From: Toxotes chatareus | Lineage: Eukaryota > Chordata > Actinopteri > Toxotidae | Reading direction: 5' to 3' | NCBI GenBank assembly: GCA_016801885.1 | Contig: JAFBJY010000141.1 | Span: 142,678-206,677, forward strand | DNA: 64,000 nt | Shown here: positions 44,746-56,464 of the stretch, piece by piece | Numbering within the stretch: the stretch's first letter is position 1 | How the letters are laid out: every line of letters starts with the position of its first letter | The notes under the pieces: generated by a model | What the model was told of the DNA's origin: nothing | The model's input: the letters and a program-made list of their open reading frames with translations, nothing else | Database searches by the model: none | Translations under genes and position numbers: made by a program

Positions 44746-45540
44746 ATGGACTCTTCAACCAAGACGGGTTTTACGTCACCCTGCCTTCCAACGCCAGTCT
44801 GAAAATGTTTAAAAATAACACCAGTTCTAGTTACACGACGGATCTGGCTAAACCCATCGAACTGAGCGGAGACTGGGTCGAGGGTCTCTGTGAAATCGCT
44901 TACCCCACACCTGGTATAACTTATCTCCGGTCGGGTCTTATTTTGTATTGTCAAAACTGAAAGAAGGTGAACCGCCTGACAGAGTAGGGTCGGTGACAAA
45001 CCTGATATTTGGTAGGGGAGGATATTATGACAGTCCAAAAGAACTCCTGGATCATATAGTCCCGCCATTAAAAAGCACATCCCCGGCGCCGACATTTCTT
45101 TCAACAACGTGACCAAACGCTTTGACTTCAAAGGAGACGGCCGGTACAGAATCCTCGCCCCCACTCGCTTGGGTTACATGCTAGGCCTAAAACTGGACGA
45201 ATGGTGGACTCTCGGACCCAACCGTCCCCGCCACCTACCCCGCCGATCTCAACGCAGGGTTCAATAGCTTGTACGCTTACACAGACCTCGCTCAGTATCA
45301 AACGGTGGGCGATAGTTACTCCCCGCTTCTGGGAGTGGTCAACATCAAAGGGCATTTTGGCGATACGGTGAGCATCAGATATCATACTGTACATTATGTA
45401 CCCGTGTCAAAAAAAAGTACATCAAAATATCCACATCGAGATCAAAACGGATCGCAACAGACACGTAAACTTTGTTTACGGCAAGACCATCGCTGCTACA
45501 CTTTAAACCGCTAACATTCGACATTGAACACCGCCTCTAT
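44746..45540 (+). pseudogene. Penton-like minor capsid protein
   Basis: Single jelly-roll vertex protein of the virion. The start at 44746 (MDSSTKTGFYVTLPSNAS) agrees with the conserved N-terminus of this Polinton family. It continues SSYTTDLAKPIEL and SGDWVEGLCEIAYP; the conserved His-Thr-Trp follows after a frame break at 44910. Later blocks are SYSPLLGVVNIKGHFGDTVS (45320-45380) and FDIEHRLYI at the end. Frame breaks near 44910, 45060, 45230 and 45410. Confidence 0.85.
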
Positions 45541-45619
45541 ATAACTACGACGCCTGATAAGGCCCTTGTTCAGTATCTACCGGACGGTTCGCGGCTACGC
45601 CTCTGCTTCGAGAGAAAAG

Positions 45620-46062
45620 CCATGGCTCAGATACGCTGGAGAGAAGATCCTCAACGCTTTGTCGGCTATTATGAAAGTCAAGTCGGGGTGCCTTACCTGG
45701 TTTTTACGGAGCACCCGCCATGTACGGTCGCGGTATAGGTTCTATATTTTCCAAATTATTTCGCTTTCGTGTCCCTCTGCTCAAAAGAGGTTTTGCCATC
45801 GCTAAACCTCATCTTAAATCGGCCGCTAGCCACATCGCATCGGATGTGATCAGCCAGGCAACGGAGAAATTAACCGATCACAAGAAGCAAGAGGGATCAG
45901 GCGGTATTTTCGTGTTATCGCCAAGAGAGATTGAAAAAGAGACCGCCTGGAGAACGTGTTTTCAGCTCGCCTAAAAAAGCCCGTGAGGGTTCAAAGACAA
46001 ACTCACTCGGTAGAAGCAAGCGTAAGGGAAGGAAGTCTACCAGAAAGTCTGACATCTTTTAA
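45620..46062 (+). pseudogene. Small basic virion protein (pVI/core-like)
   Basis: Two frames make one likely protein. RFVGYYESQVGVPYLVF (about 45658) is followed after a break near 45710 by YGRGIGSIFSKLFRFRVPLLK, then SAASHIASDVISQATEK, and a very basic tail rich in RKGRKSTRKS (46020-46062). The YYxSQxG ... GxGIGSxxxxLFR...PLLK pattern is the common signature of the membrane-active/core protein of Polinton and adintovirus-like elements, analogous to adenovirus pVI/pX. The function is inferred. Confidence 0.72.
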
Positions 46063-46092
46063 ACGCTAGGGGGAAAATAATATTCCTTTAAA

Positions 46093-47392
46093 ATGGCTCT
46101 TTACATCATAAATCTCCCGAATGCACTCTAGCGGAACTGGATTTATTTTCAGCCCCCATGACCCAGCTGTCTGTCGAAGATAAGATGTACACTGAAATTT
46201 CACCTATCTCCGCCATCACCGAAGGGGGCCCCATTGAGTTTTTTTATCCCAGGAGATGGTGAAAAGTATTTGGATCTCAACGATACTTTGTTACACGTAT
46301 GCGCGAAAATTACCAACGCCGACGGTACCGACCTGGCGAATGATGATGCGCCGTGGGCCTTGTGAATTATCCTCTGAATACAATGTTCAGCCAATGCGAC
46401 GTGACTCTGGGGATCGACTGATTTCTCAGTCTAGCTCCACACACCCTTACAGAGCCATCATTGAAACTCTGCTCAACTTTTCAGGAGACACGCCAAGAGT
46501 CAATTTAGCGCTCTTCTTTTTACAAAGATACGGCGGGGAGCCATGGACTCCATAGTGATCAATAACGGGCCTAACAGAGGGCTGAATGAGAGAGCCGCCT
46601 TCACGGTCAATTCTAGAGAAGTACACCTGATGGGTCCTCTCCACGGCGACCTGTTTTTCTGCGAGAGGCTCCTTTTGAACAACGTGGATATGAGAATTAA
46701 ACTGAATCGCCCAGCGACTCTTTTCTGCCTGATGGGGCCCCGCAACTCCAATTTTCGCTTGAAGATATTAGGGCCTCTGTTTGTCAAAAAGTCACCGCTT
46801 CCCGGCCAGATGCTTAGGTCATGCAGCGGCTTTTACTGAAGGGTAACGCGCTTCTACCCCTTGTCGCGCATCAACGTAAAAAACCTACTCCATTCCAGAG
46901 AATTCCAGGGTATGTAATCAGGAGAATCTCTTTCTCGGGCTATGCCCAAATACGTGGTTTTGGGCATGGTAAACCACGGCCTTCACAGGGTCGAGGGAGC
47001 TGTCGCCTTCAATTTTATCCACAACGACGTGGAATATCTGGCCCTCTGTCAGGACGGCAAACAGATTCCCGCCAAAGCTTTCCAACCCCGATTTAATGAC
47101 GGGATTTCGGTCAGAGAATTTTACAACGTGTTCATGGCCACAGGGAGACATCTCAAAGATTTACCTCTGAGCATCGATCGTCGAGAATTTAACGACGGTT
47201 ACTCTTTGTTTGTATTCAATCTCAACCCGGAGAAGACAACGACGCTGTTGTCCCCATTTTCCAACGGGAATCTAAGACTGAGATGAGATTCAGAGTTCCC
47301 TGCCCCACACTACCACTCTGATTGTGTACGCCTGTTACGATTCCATTTTGGAAATCAACTCAAAACGACAGGTGTTGGTGGATTATTATTAA
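46093..47392 (+). pseudogene. Hexon-like major capsid protein
   Basis: Double jelly-roll major capsid protein. The start at 46093 (MALYIINLPNA) is followed by FSAPMTQLSVEDKMYTEI and the NTMFSQCDVTLGDRLISQSS region. Then comes ETLLNFSGDT, and in the second jelly roll MPKYVVLGMVNHG (46943). It ends FNDGISVREFYNVFMATG, NDGYSLFVFNLNP and QVLVDYY at 47392. These blocks match the Polinton hexon family. Frame breaks at about 46125, 46250, 46350, 46490, 46535 and 46890 make about 430 codons unreadable as one protein. Confidence 0.88.
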
Positions 47393-47408
47393 CTAAAAGA
47401 AAAAAATA

Positions 47409-47930
47409 AATGAATAACCATCAGCTGGAAAATCTTTTGCACCGCCTGCTGGGGATGTATTTTGCGGCGTGTGGGCCTCGGACCAGCTTCCTCGCCACTT
47501 TGTCGCTCAGAACCCCACAGCACTTTTATCGTCAACACACACCCTCCCACATGCCGGAGAACACTGGTTGGCTTTGACTCTGGAAGAAAACGGCGCTGCT
47601 ACCTTTTTTCGACTCTTACGGTCTGCCCCCACACTTTGATTATTACCCTTCGAGCATCTCGCAGTTTTTGGAAGACCGTTTCTACAGAGATCTTGTACCA
47701 CAATCGACAGCTTCAACACCCCCTGTCCATTACCTGCGGGCAACACTGCGCTTATTATCTCTGCCAGCGCCGCCGCGGATTATCGCTTCCACGCCAGTAC
47801 TGTCTCTGTACCACCGAGATGCATCCAAAAATGATGCGACGGTCTCTGACTTTGTGAAAAATACAAACGCTGTATCCGAATGTCTACCCCGCATGCACTC
47901 TTTTTTACCCACCTGACTTGCTCTTTACAA
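47409..47930 (+). pseudogene. Adenain-like cysteine protease
   Basis: Virion maturation protease of the adenovirus C5 type. The start at 47409 (MNNHQLENLLHRLLG) is usual for Polintons. The catalytic His lies in the GEHWLAL block (about 47565), the Asp region in FFDSYGLPPHFDYYP (about 47610), and the Cys in ITCGQHCAYYLCQRRRG (about 47740). These lie in different frames with breaks near 47475, 47560 and 47690. Length of about 170 codons is close to the family's. Confidence 0.88.
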
Positions 47931-48089
47931 ACGCTTAAAGATTGCTGCAGATGATCCTGTTTATTATTATTTTCTTGTAAAATGCGTGATAAAAATGTAC
48001 CGTGAGACGCGTGAACGCTGATGAATAAAGATTTTATTGAGAAAAGGACAGAGTATGAGTCATTTATGGGGAAAAGTGGATCCATCTAG

Positions 48090-49225
48090 AAGGTTTTTTC
48101 AGTCTTTTTTATCCTCTCCTCTTCCGACGGACTAATCCATCGCGAGATAGGTTAACTTTTCTTCTTCTTTTTTTTTCTTTCTTGTTCTTCTTCCTGCCAA
48201 AGATCTGGGCAAGTCGTCCGCTTTGAGACGATGCAACTGTTCACGCCGCTTTGAGGGTTAGTCACGACGGATAACGGACGCTCAGATCGCTCAGAATACT
48301 TAAGAAACTAGTCCAACCAGCCGGGCGGTGGGGTTCTTTTTTTATAAGAAAGGTTTTTAAATAAATCGATCATATGAGACCCTTTCACAGTCTTCCCTTA
48401 TAAACAAATTCCCTTTCAAGTCCAGCCCCCTCACCTTCGCTAACTTCTTCATCACGCATCGGTGTTTCTGCGATCGCGAGGAGGAAGACTTTTTAATATC
48501 TCACTAGCCGCTTCATCTAAATCCCGCCCGTCAATCCTTTTTGCGGTATCGGGCGGAAAAGCGCCTTGTCGTGTCCGCCCAAGGGCGTGAACTCCTTCCC
48601 CTCCTCTCGCGACGGGTCATGATGCAAAGACAAAGTCACCCGACGCTCCTCTTTCTGACCCTGCTTGATCAGAGCGAGGTATCTTTGCAGGAGCGCGCTG
48701 CTGTATTTTTTGATTTTTTCATAGGAACTCAATCCGGGTTCGCTTAAAATCTCTCTCATTTGAACGCCCAAATCATCTTCGCCGCCTGTCTGATAGAAGA
48801 AGAAGATTCGGGCGGGTCAGGCGGCTCAGCTGCTGGGGTGAGAGGAGAAACATTTTCTGGCTCGTCCTCAGAGACATTTTATTTTCTTATAAGTCCTCCT
48901 ATGAGGTTTCCGATGATAGGTATAGCGGCTGAGAGTAGGGGTAAAAGAAATCTCCCCGCCTGCTTCTTTAACACTTGTTTTTTACGCTTCCAAACCCACT
49001 TTTCTGTCCGCCAACAGTTTGATAATTTTTTTCTGTCTCTTTAGTTTCAGATATTGTTGAGACGAGAGGGGAATGTTGCCTTTCAAAATATTGACGGCGA
49101 TCTCACACAGGGCACTGAGAAAGTCCGCTAACAGTGAGCTAGAATATCTCGACGCTTTCTGAGGCGTAGCCAGGTACAGAGCTTTGAGTAAGGGACCGCC
49201 TTTTTATACGCTTCGACATGGTGAG
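48090..49225 (-). pseudogene. Conserved Polinton virion-associated protein
   Basis: Minus-strand pieces follow a pattern seen in fish Polintons. There is an N-terminal basic region with SSLLADFLSALCEIAVNIL and GNIPLSSQQYLKLKRQKK (49150-49040). A Gly-rich hydrophobic stretch follows (GGFLLPLLSAAIPIIGNLIGG, about 48960-48900), then MGVQMREILSEPGLSSYEKI (48771) with helices, and a C-terminal PPPGWL (about 48325). At least four frame changes. The function is unknown; a minor virion protein with a membrane-like segment is a reasonable inference. Confidence 0.6.
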
Positions 49226-49900
49226 GAGGAATTTATCTGGGTTTCTGGACGACACTGTCGGCCACTGACCGGAAGTATCCCGTCCTCAGTCTGTACCGCT
49301 TCTGGGCAGGTGGGTGTGAGGTCGAGGATTAAATAGCCGTGAGGGTCTTTGACGGCATCTTCAAAACTTTCCAGAAAAAAGGGTTTTTGGGACGGAAAGA
49401 TCTGATGAGCTAACACATTCAGCTGTAATTTATCCCGAGGATTTTTAAAGAGCACCATATAATTACTGTTCAGACTGATGGTGCGGCTGTATTTGCCTCG
49501 ATGAAATACATTTTGAGTGAGCATCATGACGCCATACGCCTATGATGTCTGTACTCATGTGAAAATTCTAACCACTTCAGGATGGTCAGAGGCCTGAAAA
49601 ATAACATCGCCCAGAATAATCAAATGACTCTGCTCGGGAGGAAACAGGTTGTCGCCTTTCAAAAGACTCAGGCAGACCTTCAACAAATTTAATATTTTTA
49701 TTTATCTTTTGTAGTTCAGCATACATAGGTTGAAAGGAAGTATAAATCCACACTACATTTTCAGGTACACTATTTACAACATCTTTTAAATTTTCTAAAA
49801 CACTTTTTACAAAATAGGTTTTCCCACATCCGCTGGGTCCCACCACCAGACATGAAAAAGGTGCAGTAAGTCTAGGATCAAAGTTAATTTCCTCCATCAC
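49204..49900 (-). pseudogene. Packaging ATPase (FtsK/A32-like)
   Basis: DNA-packaging ATPase. It starts at 49900 (MMEEINFDPRL). Walker A is VVGPSGCGKTYF (about 49840). Further blocks are VVWIYTSFQPMY and NIKFVEGLPESF. After a frame break near 49650, a Walker B-like LIILGDVIF (about 49605) appears, with Gly where Asp is usual. After a second break near 49560, LTQNVFHRGKYSRTISLNS and MVLFKNPRDKLQ (49525-49430) match the sensor region of Polinton ATPases. It is about 230 codons long, as expected. Confidence 0.9.
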
Positions 49901-49909
49901 AGACTCGAT

Positions 49910-52900
49910 TCAAAATCAATAGCCGAAAGGCAGGCTCGTCCCGCTGCTAAACAGACGCCTTTTGTCGATACCACTCTAAATTTTTTCTGAAATGCTGAAT
50001 TTTTCAATAGCAGTCTCTTTTTCCCCTAACGATGTTGTGTTGAGGGATTTGAATCACCCTGCCTCTCCCTAGACTCGTCCAAATAACCTTCCACCAGCTC
50101 TTTCACACCGCCAAAGTTGACTCGCCGCTGTTGTCTCGGGTCTGAGTGATACCCTTGACGCGCATCACTACCTTTTTACTATTTCTAGTTTGGTAGGCGA
50201 ACTTTTAGGACCGGGCGGCGCGAATGCTGTCGCCTCCCAGCGTCATCCTTGAATGCTGTCGCCTAGTTAAATTGTCTAGCTCATCCGCAGACAAATTTAG
50301 CAGCAAAGAAGATATTCTGACCCAACTTCAACAAAAGAGGGGGAAGGCTGAGGACTCTCCTCTTTCACCGAATAAATCAGGCTATCTGTAGGAGTCTGCA
50401 GGAGAGAGAGGAGAGCCTGTTAGAAGGAGTCTCCCAACTGTTCCAGATACTAGCCAGGAGCACAACTTGAGACGGGATGACGGAACGATCGGTGGTGACA
50501 GACAAACCGAGCCTCTTATACTCTTGCTGGGAAGGTAGATTGCCCACAGGTGAACGGAATATTGGATCTGCCGAGGAGGTGCCGCCCTGGAATCCACGAA
50601 GACAGCAGGTAAACCCCAGAGGCAGCAGAGCTGCCTCATGAATTCCACTGAACCATAAATCGGTTTTGTATCGCTGAGGAAGGTCTCCCAACTGTTCCAG
50701 ATACTGACTCGAGACTGGCCTGTGGTGAAGGCATCAAAACGGAAAAATCTGGTGCGAGGTACGACGATCGCTGATCAGCTCGGTTCTAGCTGAGGAAGGA
50801 TATTACTTGACTTCTGCTGCCTGAAAATCAAGCGCCCCTGAAGCTGTTGAGGCAGAGCTTAGCTTAGACACCTGTCTCCTGGCTGGGTTGGTTTCAATTT
50901 TGTCTCGCGCCTAATTGGACGCCTTTGATGGAGCCGATAGTCTCTGATGTACTTTTGCCTGCTTTCCTCATCACACGCCTCTGGGGGTACCCCAAGCCTC
51001 CTGCTTTCCTTTCAGAAAGGTGTGTATGTAGTCGACAAAGATGGAATCGCCACGTCCGTCAAAGTGCCACACTTCGCTAATCTCTCCGACTCTGTAACCG
51101 CGATCCAGAGCTTTGTTGAATTCGACGGTGACCCACACCCCGCCAACGCCTAGCCTCATCGTCCGTGTTTGCAAGAGGATGTCTGATTGTTTGTTTCAGC
51201 ACACGACGGCAGAGGGTGAACACCAATTTGCCTCGAGAGGTTTTGTAGGCAGTACAGGAAAAAAAGCCCGTAGGAGGGTAGACGACGGCGCTTGAGCCCG
51301 TAGTAGTTTCGTAATCATCAAAGTCTTTGTATACGACGGTCGGGTGGCTCTAGCGGGTACGCAGCTACAATTGACGAGGGGTACAGAGACGCCACGCCCA
51401 CGTGACTGCACGGTTTCGCCAGAGGCCGCTGTAGTATCTCAACCTCACGGCGCGCAGGTCCTGCCTCCGTGAGAGAGCTTGGCGAGGGAGAGAGGTTTGG
51501 GGCTCGAAAGCGCTTTGAGAAAGGCCATCACTCCGGAGTGAGAGCGTGTCATCTCTGACCATTCGTGTTCTCTCATGACGATCGTATGGACTCCGTAAAC
51601 GCTTTTCCAGTCTTTGTAATTTCTCACAGGTAGCTTCGCAGCGCCTCATAGGGGGTTCCTGTCAAAGGACACGCCTCGCAGGGCTGAAAACAGGCGGGAC
51701 AACCGTGATAAAAGCACCCCAGAAATTCCCACGCTGCATTTTACACCTTCGATTTCGCATAACCGCCCACAAAGTAAGGCCCTATTTGTTTTTCTCCTCG
51801 CTCAGAGCGCGTCAATAAACTTGTTTTCTGTGCAAAGCGCCACCCACTCTAACCACTGGATGGAGGCGCTTGAATAGCTTTTGCACTGACGCCTGTAGTT
51901 GTCGGGCGAAGGTATGGCCAAGGATTGAGGGGGCAGGAAATTGGTGAGAAACACTTTCATGCAGGCTGAGGCGATAGTCACGCAGCTGAAAGGGTCCACC
52001 CCGTGTCGCGGAGAAACTGATTTCTGAATCTGGCGATCCCTCTAAGAGAATGCGGACGCTATTTTTACAATAGTACAGAGCTTCCTTTTCAAAGTGAAAG
52101 ATACCCTGAGAAGCTGTTTCGCACCAGCGCTGAAACTCTGCTCGCTGATGAGATGTCATGCGCTCTACACCGTAATCGCTGGGCGGGGGTAGGGTCCGAC
52201 GATCTTAAACGCTTTCTTGAGCTGAACCTGTGAGGGAAGTAGCCTTTGCTCTGATCGCTAAAACCCAAGGCTTTGGGCATAGCGCTTAAAGGCATGGTGA
52301 GAAAACATAACGAGTCGATGAATTTTAACCGAAATCAGGATCTGTGAAACTCAGAACTTTACTGCCGCAGCATGATGAGGTGAGAAGGTTTGTAACCCAG
52401 TTCTATCATGCAGTTGAGGATCAGGTAGCTGTCAAAACCTCGAGCTGCCAGGGCTATAAACGTGGCTCCCTGGTAAAGAGGTCTCCTGAAACGCAGGAGA
52501 AAGTCTCTGACGCAGTCTAAACCGTAAGAGCCCCACTCTTCACCCTTCCATGTTTTGGTGCACACCAAGTAAGGGACGGCACCCTTCCCTGTCGATTTAA
52601 CGCTTCAAAATCGTAAAAATCAATTTTTCACCGTGTTCTTCACCGGGCGGAGAGGCTGGATGTAGCATCGGTGCTGCCCGCGCTCAGACTGTCGAGGGCT
52701 ACTTTTTCCCCGCAGATGTGACACGCCTTCAGAGGACAGGTGTGAGACTTTGCTGTTTTACTGACGGTGTACAGATTTCTACAATCCCTGCATCTTTTAA
52801 TCATACCGCAAGTACTGATGCCCTTTTCACCCTCTGCCGAGGCTCTTTGTGTCTGGAAAAGCACAAAGGCGCATAAACACATCCTGCCGCAGTCCTGGCA

Positions 52901-54138
52901 GTATACGCTGCTGAGATCCTCTCCCACTGGACAGAGGTCACAGCAGACGGGCAGTAGCCGGGCAACGGTGTGTGTGTGAGTTTTCAAAGGTCTTGTAACA
53001 ATACTGACAAACGTATTTAGCACCCAGAAAACCTTTCAGATTTTGTATACCGTAGTAATGATTTTGCAACAAAAGCAGAAATAGAGGATTTGAACGATCA
53101 GAAAAAGCGGTCTCAAAATGAGAGAGAGGACGCTCGCCTGCAGTTTTGTGAAAGACCACAATTTTACGCCTGAGAATATTTTCAAATTTACCTACGCCGC
53201 TAAAGGTCACGGGCGCCTGCTCACTCAGACCGCTAGACGCTGCAACTCTCTCCCTCGTTTCTACAACCTCGCCGACGCCGAATTCTGGGTTTGTGAGGTG
53301 AGCTAGGCAGATGGCGAAGCAGAGACAATCATCGCTATTGTTTACCACGCACAGATGGCGCTTTCTTCTTTGAATGATTTCGCACTCTAAAGTTTTGTGC
53401 AGTTTTCTTTTGACACCACCGCTGGGATTTCTCACCACCTGGACGATTAATTCCAGGTTATCGCCTGAGGCGATATCTGCGCTGGACTGTACTAACCTTT
53501 CTAGCAGACCTCAAAGGCGGGAAGGATGGCATCCCCTGCTGGCCAGCGGTCACCGAGACGTGTTGATGCACGCTTTCTCCTCTCAGCTCTAACTGGATCA
53601 CATCATTTCGCCTAGCGTTTGATTTTGCCTCCTCCGCCAAATCTCGGAGGATGCTCATAACATCTATGTAAAATTGAGCGAGATCGGCACGCTGGAGGAG
53701 GAACGGCGAAGTACGCCTTTATTTCCACGCTGTTAAAGCGGTCGCGGGTCGCCGCTCTGGAAGTGGTCGGAGGGGAGGAGGAGGAGGAGATTCTAAAATT
53801 TCCGCCTCGATGCTCTGGAACAGGGTCTGTCTCTGGTGATGAGGGTACCGCGACGCTGCTCGGGCATCCTCAAAGATGGGTGAGCTAGGGGAGGTGAGGC
53901 TTTGAAGAGCATTTTCTAAGGGCTGAAAATAATGTTCTGGGTTTGCTGCCGCTGACAAAAGCACAAGATGCTGGAGAGCATTTTCTAAGGGCTGAAAATA
54001 ATTCTCTGCACCAGAATGTTCTGCACCAGAATTTGTAACATTTATTTCAGCAACAGGTGGAAGGTTATTCAGTTCTTCTACAATTTCTTCTAACTCTACA
54101 GGAACTGCTATGAACTCTTTATCCATTTCTATTTTCAA
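49910..54138 (-). pseudogene. Protein-primed DNA polymerase B (PolB), heavily frameshifted
   Basis: The replicative polymerase of the element. Blocks on the minus strand in order: N-terminal acidic region from ATG 54138; VIQLELRGES (53590); LECEIIQRRKRHLCVVNN and DDCLCFAICLAHLTNP (53370-53290); zinc-binding region CQYCYKTFENSHTHRC and CRDCRNLYTVSKT (53020-52770). Exonuclease: DFYDFEA (52600), ARGFDSYLILNCMIELGY (52420). Then KVFLTNFLPPQSLAIP (51950). Palm: VVYKDFDDYE (51330), WVTVEFNKALDRGYRVGEI with EVWHFD (51130-51060), SKLCLNSFRGA region (50850), and motif C TDSLIYSV (50390). The C-terminal KELVEGYLDE (50100) leads to a basic end with SLPFGY at 49918. Many frame breaks. Confidence 0.9.
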
Positions 54139-55619
54139 AAAAAACCAGAGTGGAAGTGGAATACACCGCTATTGATATTGATATTCACCACAGTGGAGGC
54201 GCCTATGATCCCCAAGTGCACTCTCCTCCGACGCCGTGAATGCTGGAAGCGGGACGGAACCAGAACCGAACCGGAGCCGTGAGGCTGAAATCTTCCTCTA
54301 AATTGCACGGGCTCCCAGATCTTCAACCGCTTGTCTGATGTATCAGCAGCAGGTTGAGGTTGAGGCTCTGTAGACAGACGCATCTAATCATCATATTATT
54401 TTTAATGATAAAAGACTCCTCTTGGTTCAAATTTTTAAATCTACCGCCTTTTATTTTCGCTCAAACTTACCCGTTATTTCTCTCACTGGTTGGATGTTTT
54501 CAGGAGGTAAATCCTCCAGAGGGGCAGGTTGAAATTCTGTAGACACACAATTGAAATTGAATCATTATTTCATTTACTTTTTAAAATGTATAGGAGGAAG
54601 TTACTCTTTAAACGTTATTCTCATTAAGTAAAGTACTGAGGCTCGTAGACAGACGCATCTAATCATCATATTATTTTTAATGATAAAAGACTTCTTGGTT
54701 CAAATTTTTAAATCACATTTTTCGTCAAACTTACCCGCTCTCACTGGCTGGATGTTTTCAGGAGGTAAATCGGAGGGGCAGGTTGTTCTCTAGAACTCAT
54801 TATTTCAATTCATTTACACCGGAGGAAGTTACTCTGATTGTCATTAAGTTACACAGTACTCCGCCGACGCCTAGGGCGGCGCTGTTCTCTAAAAACATCA
54901 CCGAAGATTCTGACGGTACGCCCCGCCGCCTTCGACCTCACTTCCTATCGGCTTTCATTTCAAATTTTGAGCGGCAGAAAAGAGGAGGCGAACCGACAGC
55001 GGCGCTTTTTTCAGACTTTGAAAAATTAAAATAAAGACTTACCCACTACAGCAGGAGCGCCTTCGACTCTCTTTCCGGAACTTCTGGCAGGATGTTTTCG
55101 GAGGCCGGGTCCGAACCGAGATCGGGCTGATGTTGACGCTTAACACGGGTGCGACGCCTCAGGCGGTTTCTAGACGGACGGACGGTCGGCACAAAATCTC
55201 GCCCCTCGCTGTCTCCTCCGCACACTTCGCAGATGTGTCAGATGTCTCAAACACCGCTTTCAGCGGTCTATTAAATCTGTAAGTATTTTGTCATCAGTGA
55301 CCCGCCTACGGCTCTTTATTGCGGCTACCAATCGCCATTGTTTCTTACCGTAGTCTGACTGCGTAAAGTGGAGGTCCTCCAGCTCCTCTGAAGTCACTTT
55401 TAACAAGGGAAACCTTCGTTAAATGATTTCAAATTTAATCGCTTAAATGTATAGCTGCTCTCATGGAGACTTACCGGAAAACAAGTTTCCAGGCGGAGGA
55501 GAGTGTATTTCAAGCAAACGGTAATCTCTAAGATAAATAAAATGTTATATTTAGTTACTCTGTAGTTTTTAAAAGTGACAGGATCGAGCAGATAAATTTG
55601 TATTCATACCACGACTCAT
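54139..55619 (-). other. Small 5' exons of the Polinton PolB transcript
   Basis: The minus strand shows a chain of short candidate exons with consensus splice sites. ATG at 55619 (ATGAGTCGTG|gtatga). Then tttatcttag|AGATTACCG ... TTTTCCG|gtaagt (about 55527-55477). Next tgacttcag|AGGAGCTGG ... GACTACG|gtaaga (about 55397-55356). Then a larger exon with gtaagt at about 55043. After that come two similar exons ending in gtaagttt (about 54780-54735 and 54545-54475), and an acceptor at about 54373 leading into the PolB frame. The last two similar exons lie in a duplicated 280-base unit. This is strong splice logic, but no transcript evidence is available. Confidence 0.6.
54360..54790. repeat. Internal duplication in the PolB 5' region
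   Basis: The block 54366-54545 ('gacagacgcatctaatcatc' and 'ggttcaaatttttaaat') recurs at 54649-54785 with about 285-base spacing. Each copy carries one candidate exon. Confidence 0.85.
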
Positions 55620-55639
55620 CTTGCCGGGCGCAGTCTGAT

Positions 55640-56287
55640 CCCTACGTACTGGTGTTATTTTTCACCTACACATTTTATACCTTTCGCTTTTTTCTTTTTT
55701 TTTTTTGTGATGCTACCTGAAAAACAACAGATCCGTTGTCAATACGCATTTTAGAGACATAAAGTAGAGGAAATACAACAGACCCCTGTTGTAAATAAGT
55801 ATTTTAGAGACACAAAGTGAAGGTAACACCGTTTTTTTTTTCCCATACCTTAGAGGACCTTTTGACCTGAAACTCTGTGAATTTTGTGTTTGTTTCTTCA
55901 GGTGGAAGTGGGATTTGGGAAGTGGAGGAGAAGGGAGTCATTTTCTCACATTTCTGATGCTTAATGACAACTTAAAATAGAGGAAAGACAACAGACCCAT
56001 GTTGTAAATAAGTATTTTAGAGACACAAAGTAGAGGTAAAAGCATTTTTCCCATACCATGGCGGACCTCCTGACCTGAAACTCTGTGAGTGTTTGTGTTA
56101 TTTTCTGCAGATGTGAGCCATCAAATATTCTGCAAAGGGGAGGAGGAGGACCGTGGCACACAGGAGCATCTACAGATCATGTTTGCATAAAGCACATCAT
56201 GTTTGCATAAAGCATCCCATGTTCCCATGAAATATTCCATGTTTCCATAAAAGCATACTTATTTATTTGACACCATCTTGTTTTGCT
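55640..56287. repeat. Non-coding Polinton end region with tandem duplication
   Basis: Contains two copies of a block of about 120 bases ('gttgtaaataagtattttag' to 'acctgaaactctgtga') at 55788-55885 and 56000-56098, and a short 'catgtttgcataaagcat' repeat at 56178-56250. It lies upstream of PolB on the minus strand and could hold its promoter (inference). Confidence 0.75.
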
Positions 56288-56464
56288 GAGGGGAGGGAGG
56301 GATGATGATGAGGGGTTTCCCAGGGACGTGGACCAAGGGAGGGGTGTGTGACGTCATACTAGGGGAGGGGTCACGTGGGTCCTGTGGCGGGAGGGAGGGG
56401 GTCAACTGGCGGTCAACTTGGGGGGTCGGGGGTCATAAATTATCTTGACAGAAGGGTGTACTCT
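56288..56464. repeat. Polinton right terminal inverted repeat
   Basis: Reverse complement of 40527-40703. The outer end reads GGGTGTACTCT. The adjacent flank (ctgaggttatct) shows no clear match to the left flank. Confidence 0.93.

Larger units (their letters stand above)
40527..56464. mobile_element. Polinton/Maverick (polinto/adintovirus-like) element, degraded
   Basis: Element of about 15.9 kb bounded by inverted repeats that begin AGAGTACACCC on both ends. It carries the hallmark set: retrovirus-like integrase, protein-primed DNA polymerase B, packaging ATPase, adenovirus-type protease, and penton- and hexon-like capsid proteins. Plus-strand genes run 40.8-47.9 kb and minus-strand genes 55.6-48.1 kb, convergent in the middle. 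I do not see the 6-bp target duplication usual for the group (left flank GAGAAT, right flank CTGAGG). Almost all genes have one or more frame changes. Confidence 0.93.

Noticed and set aside
50377..50691. A separate 104-codon minus-strand gene
   Set aside because: It lies between PolB palm motifs B and C and is better explained as a frameshifted part of PolB. The 21-base word repeated at 50425 and 50683 was also noted but is too short to interpret.
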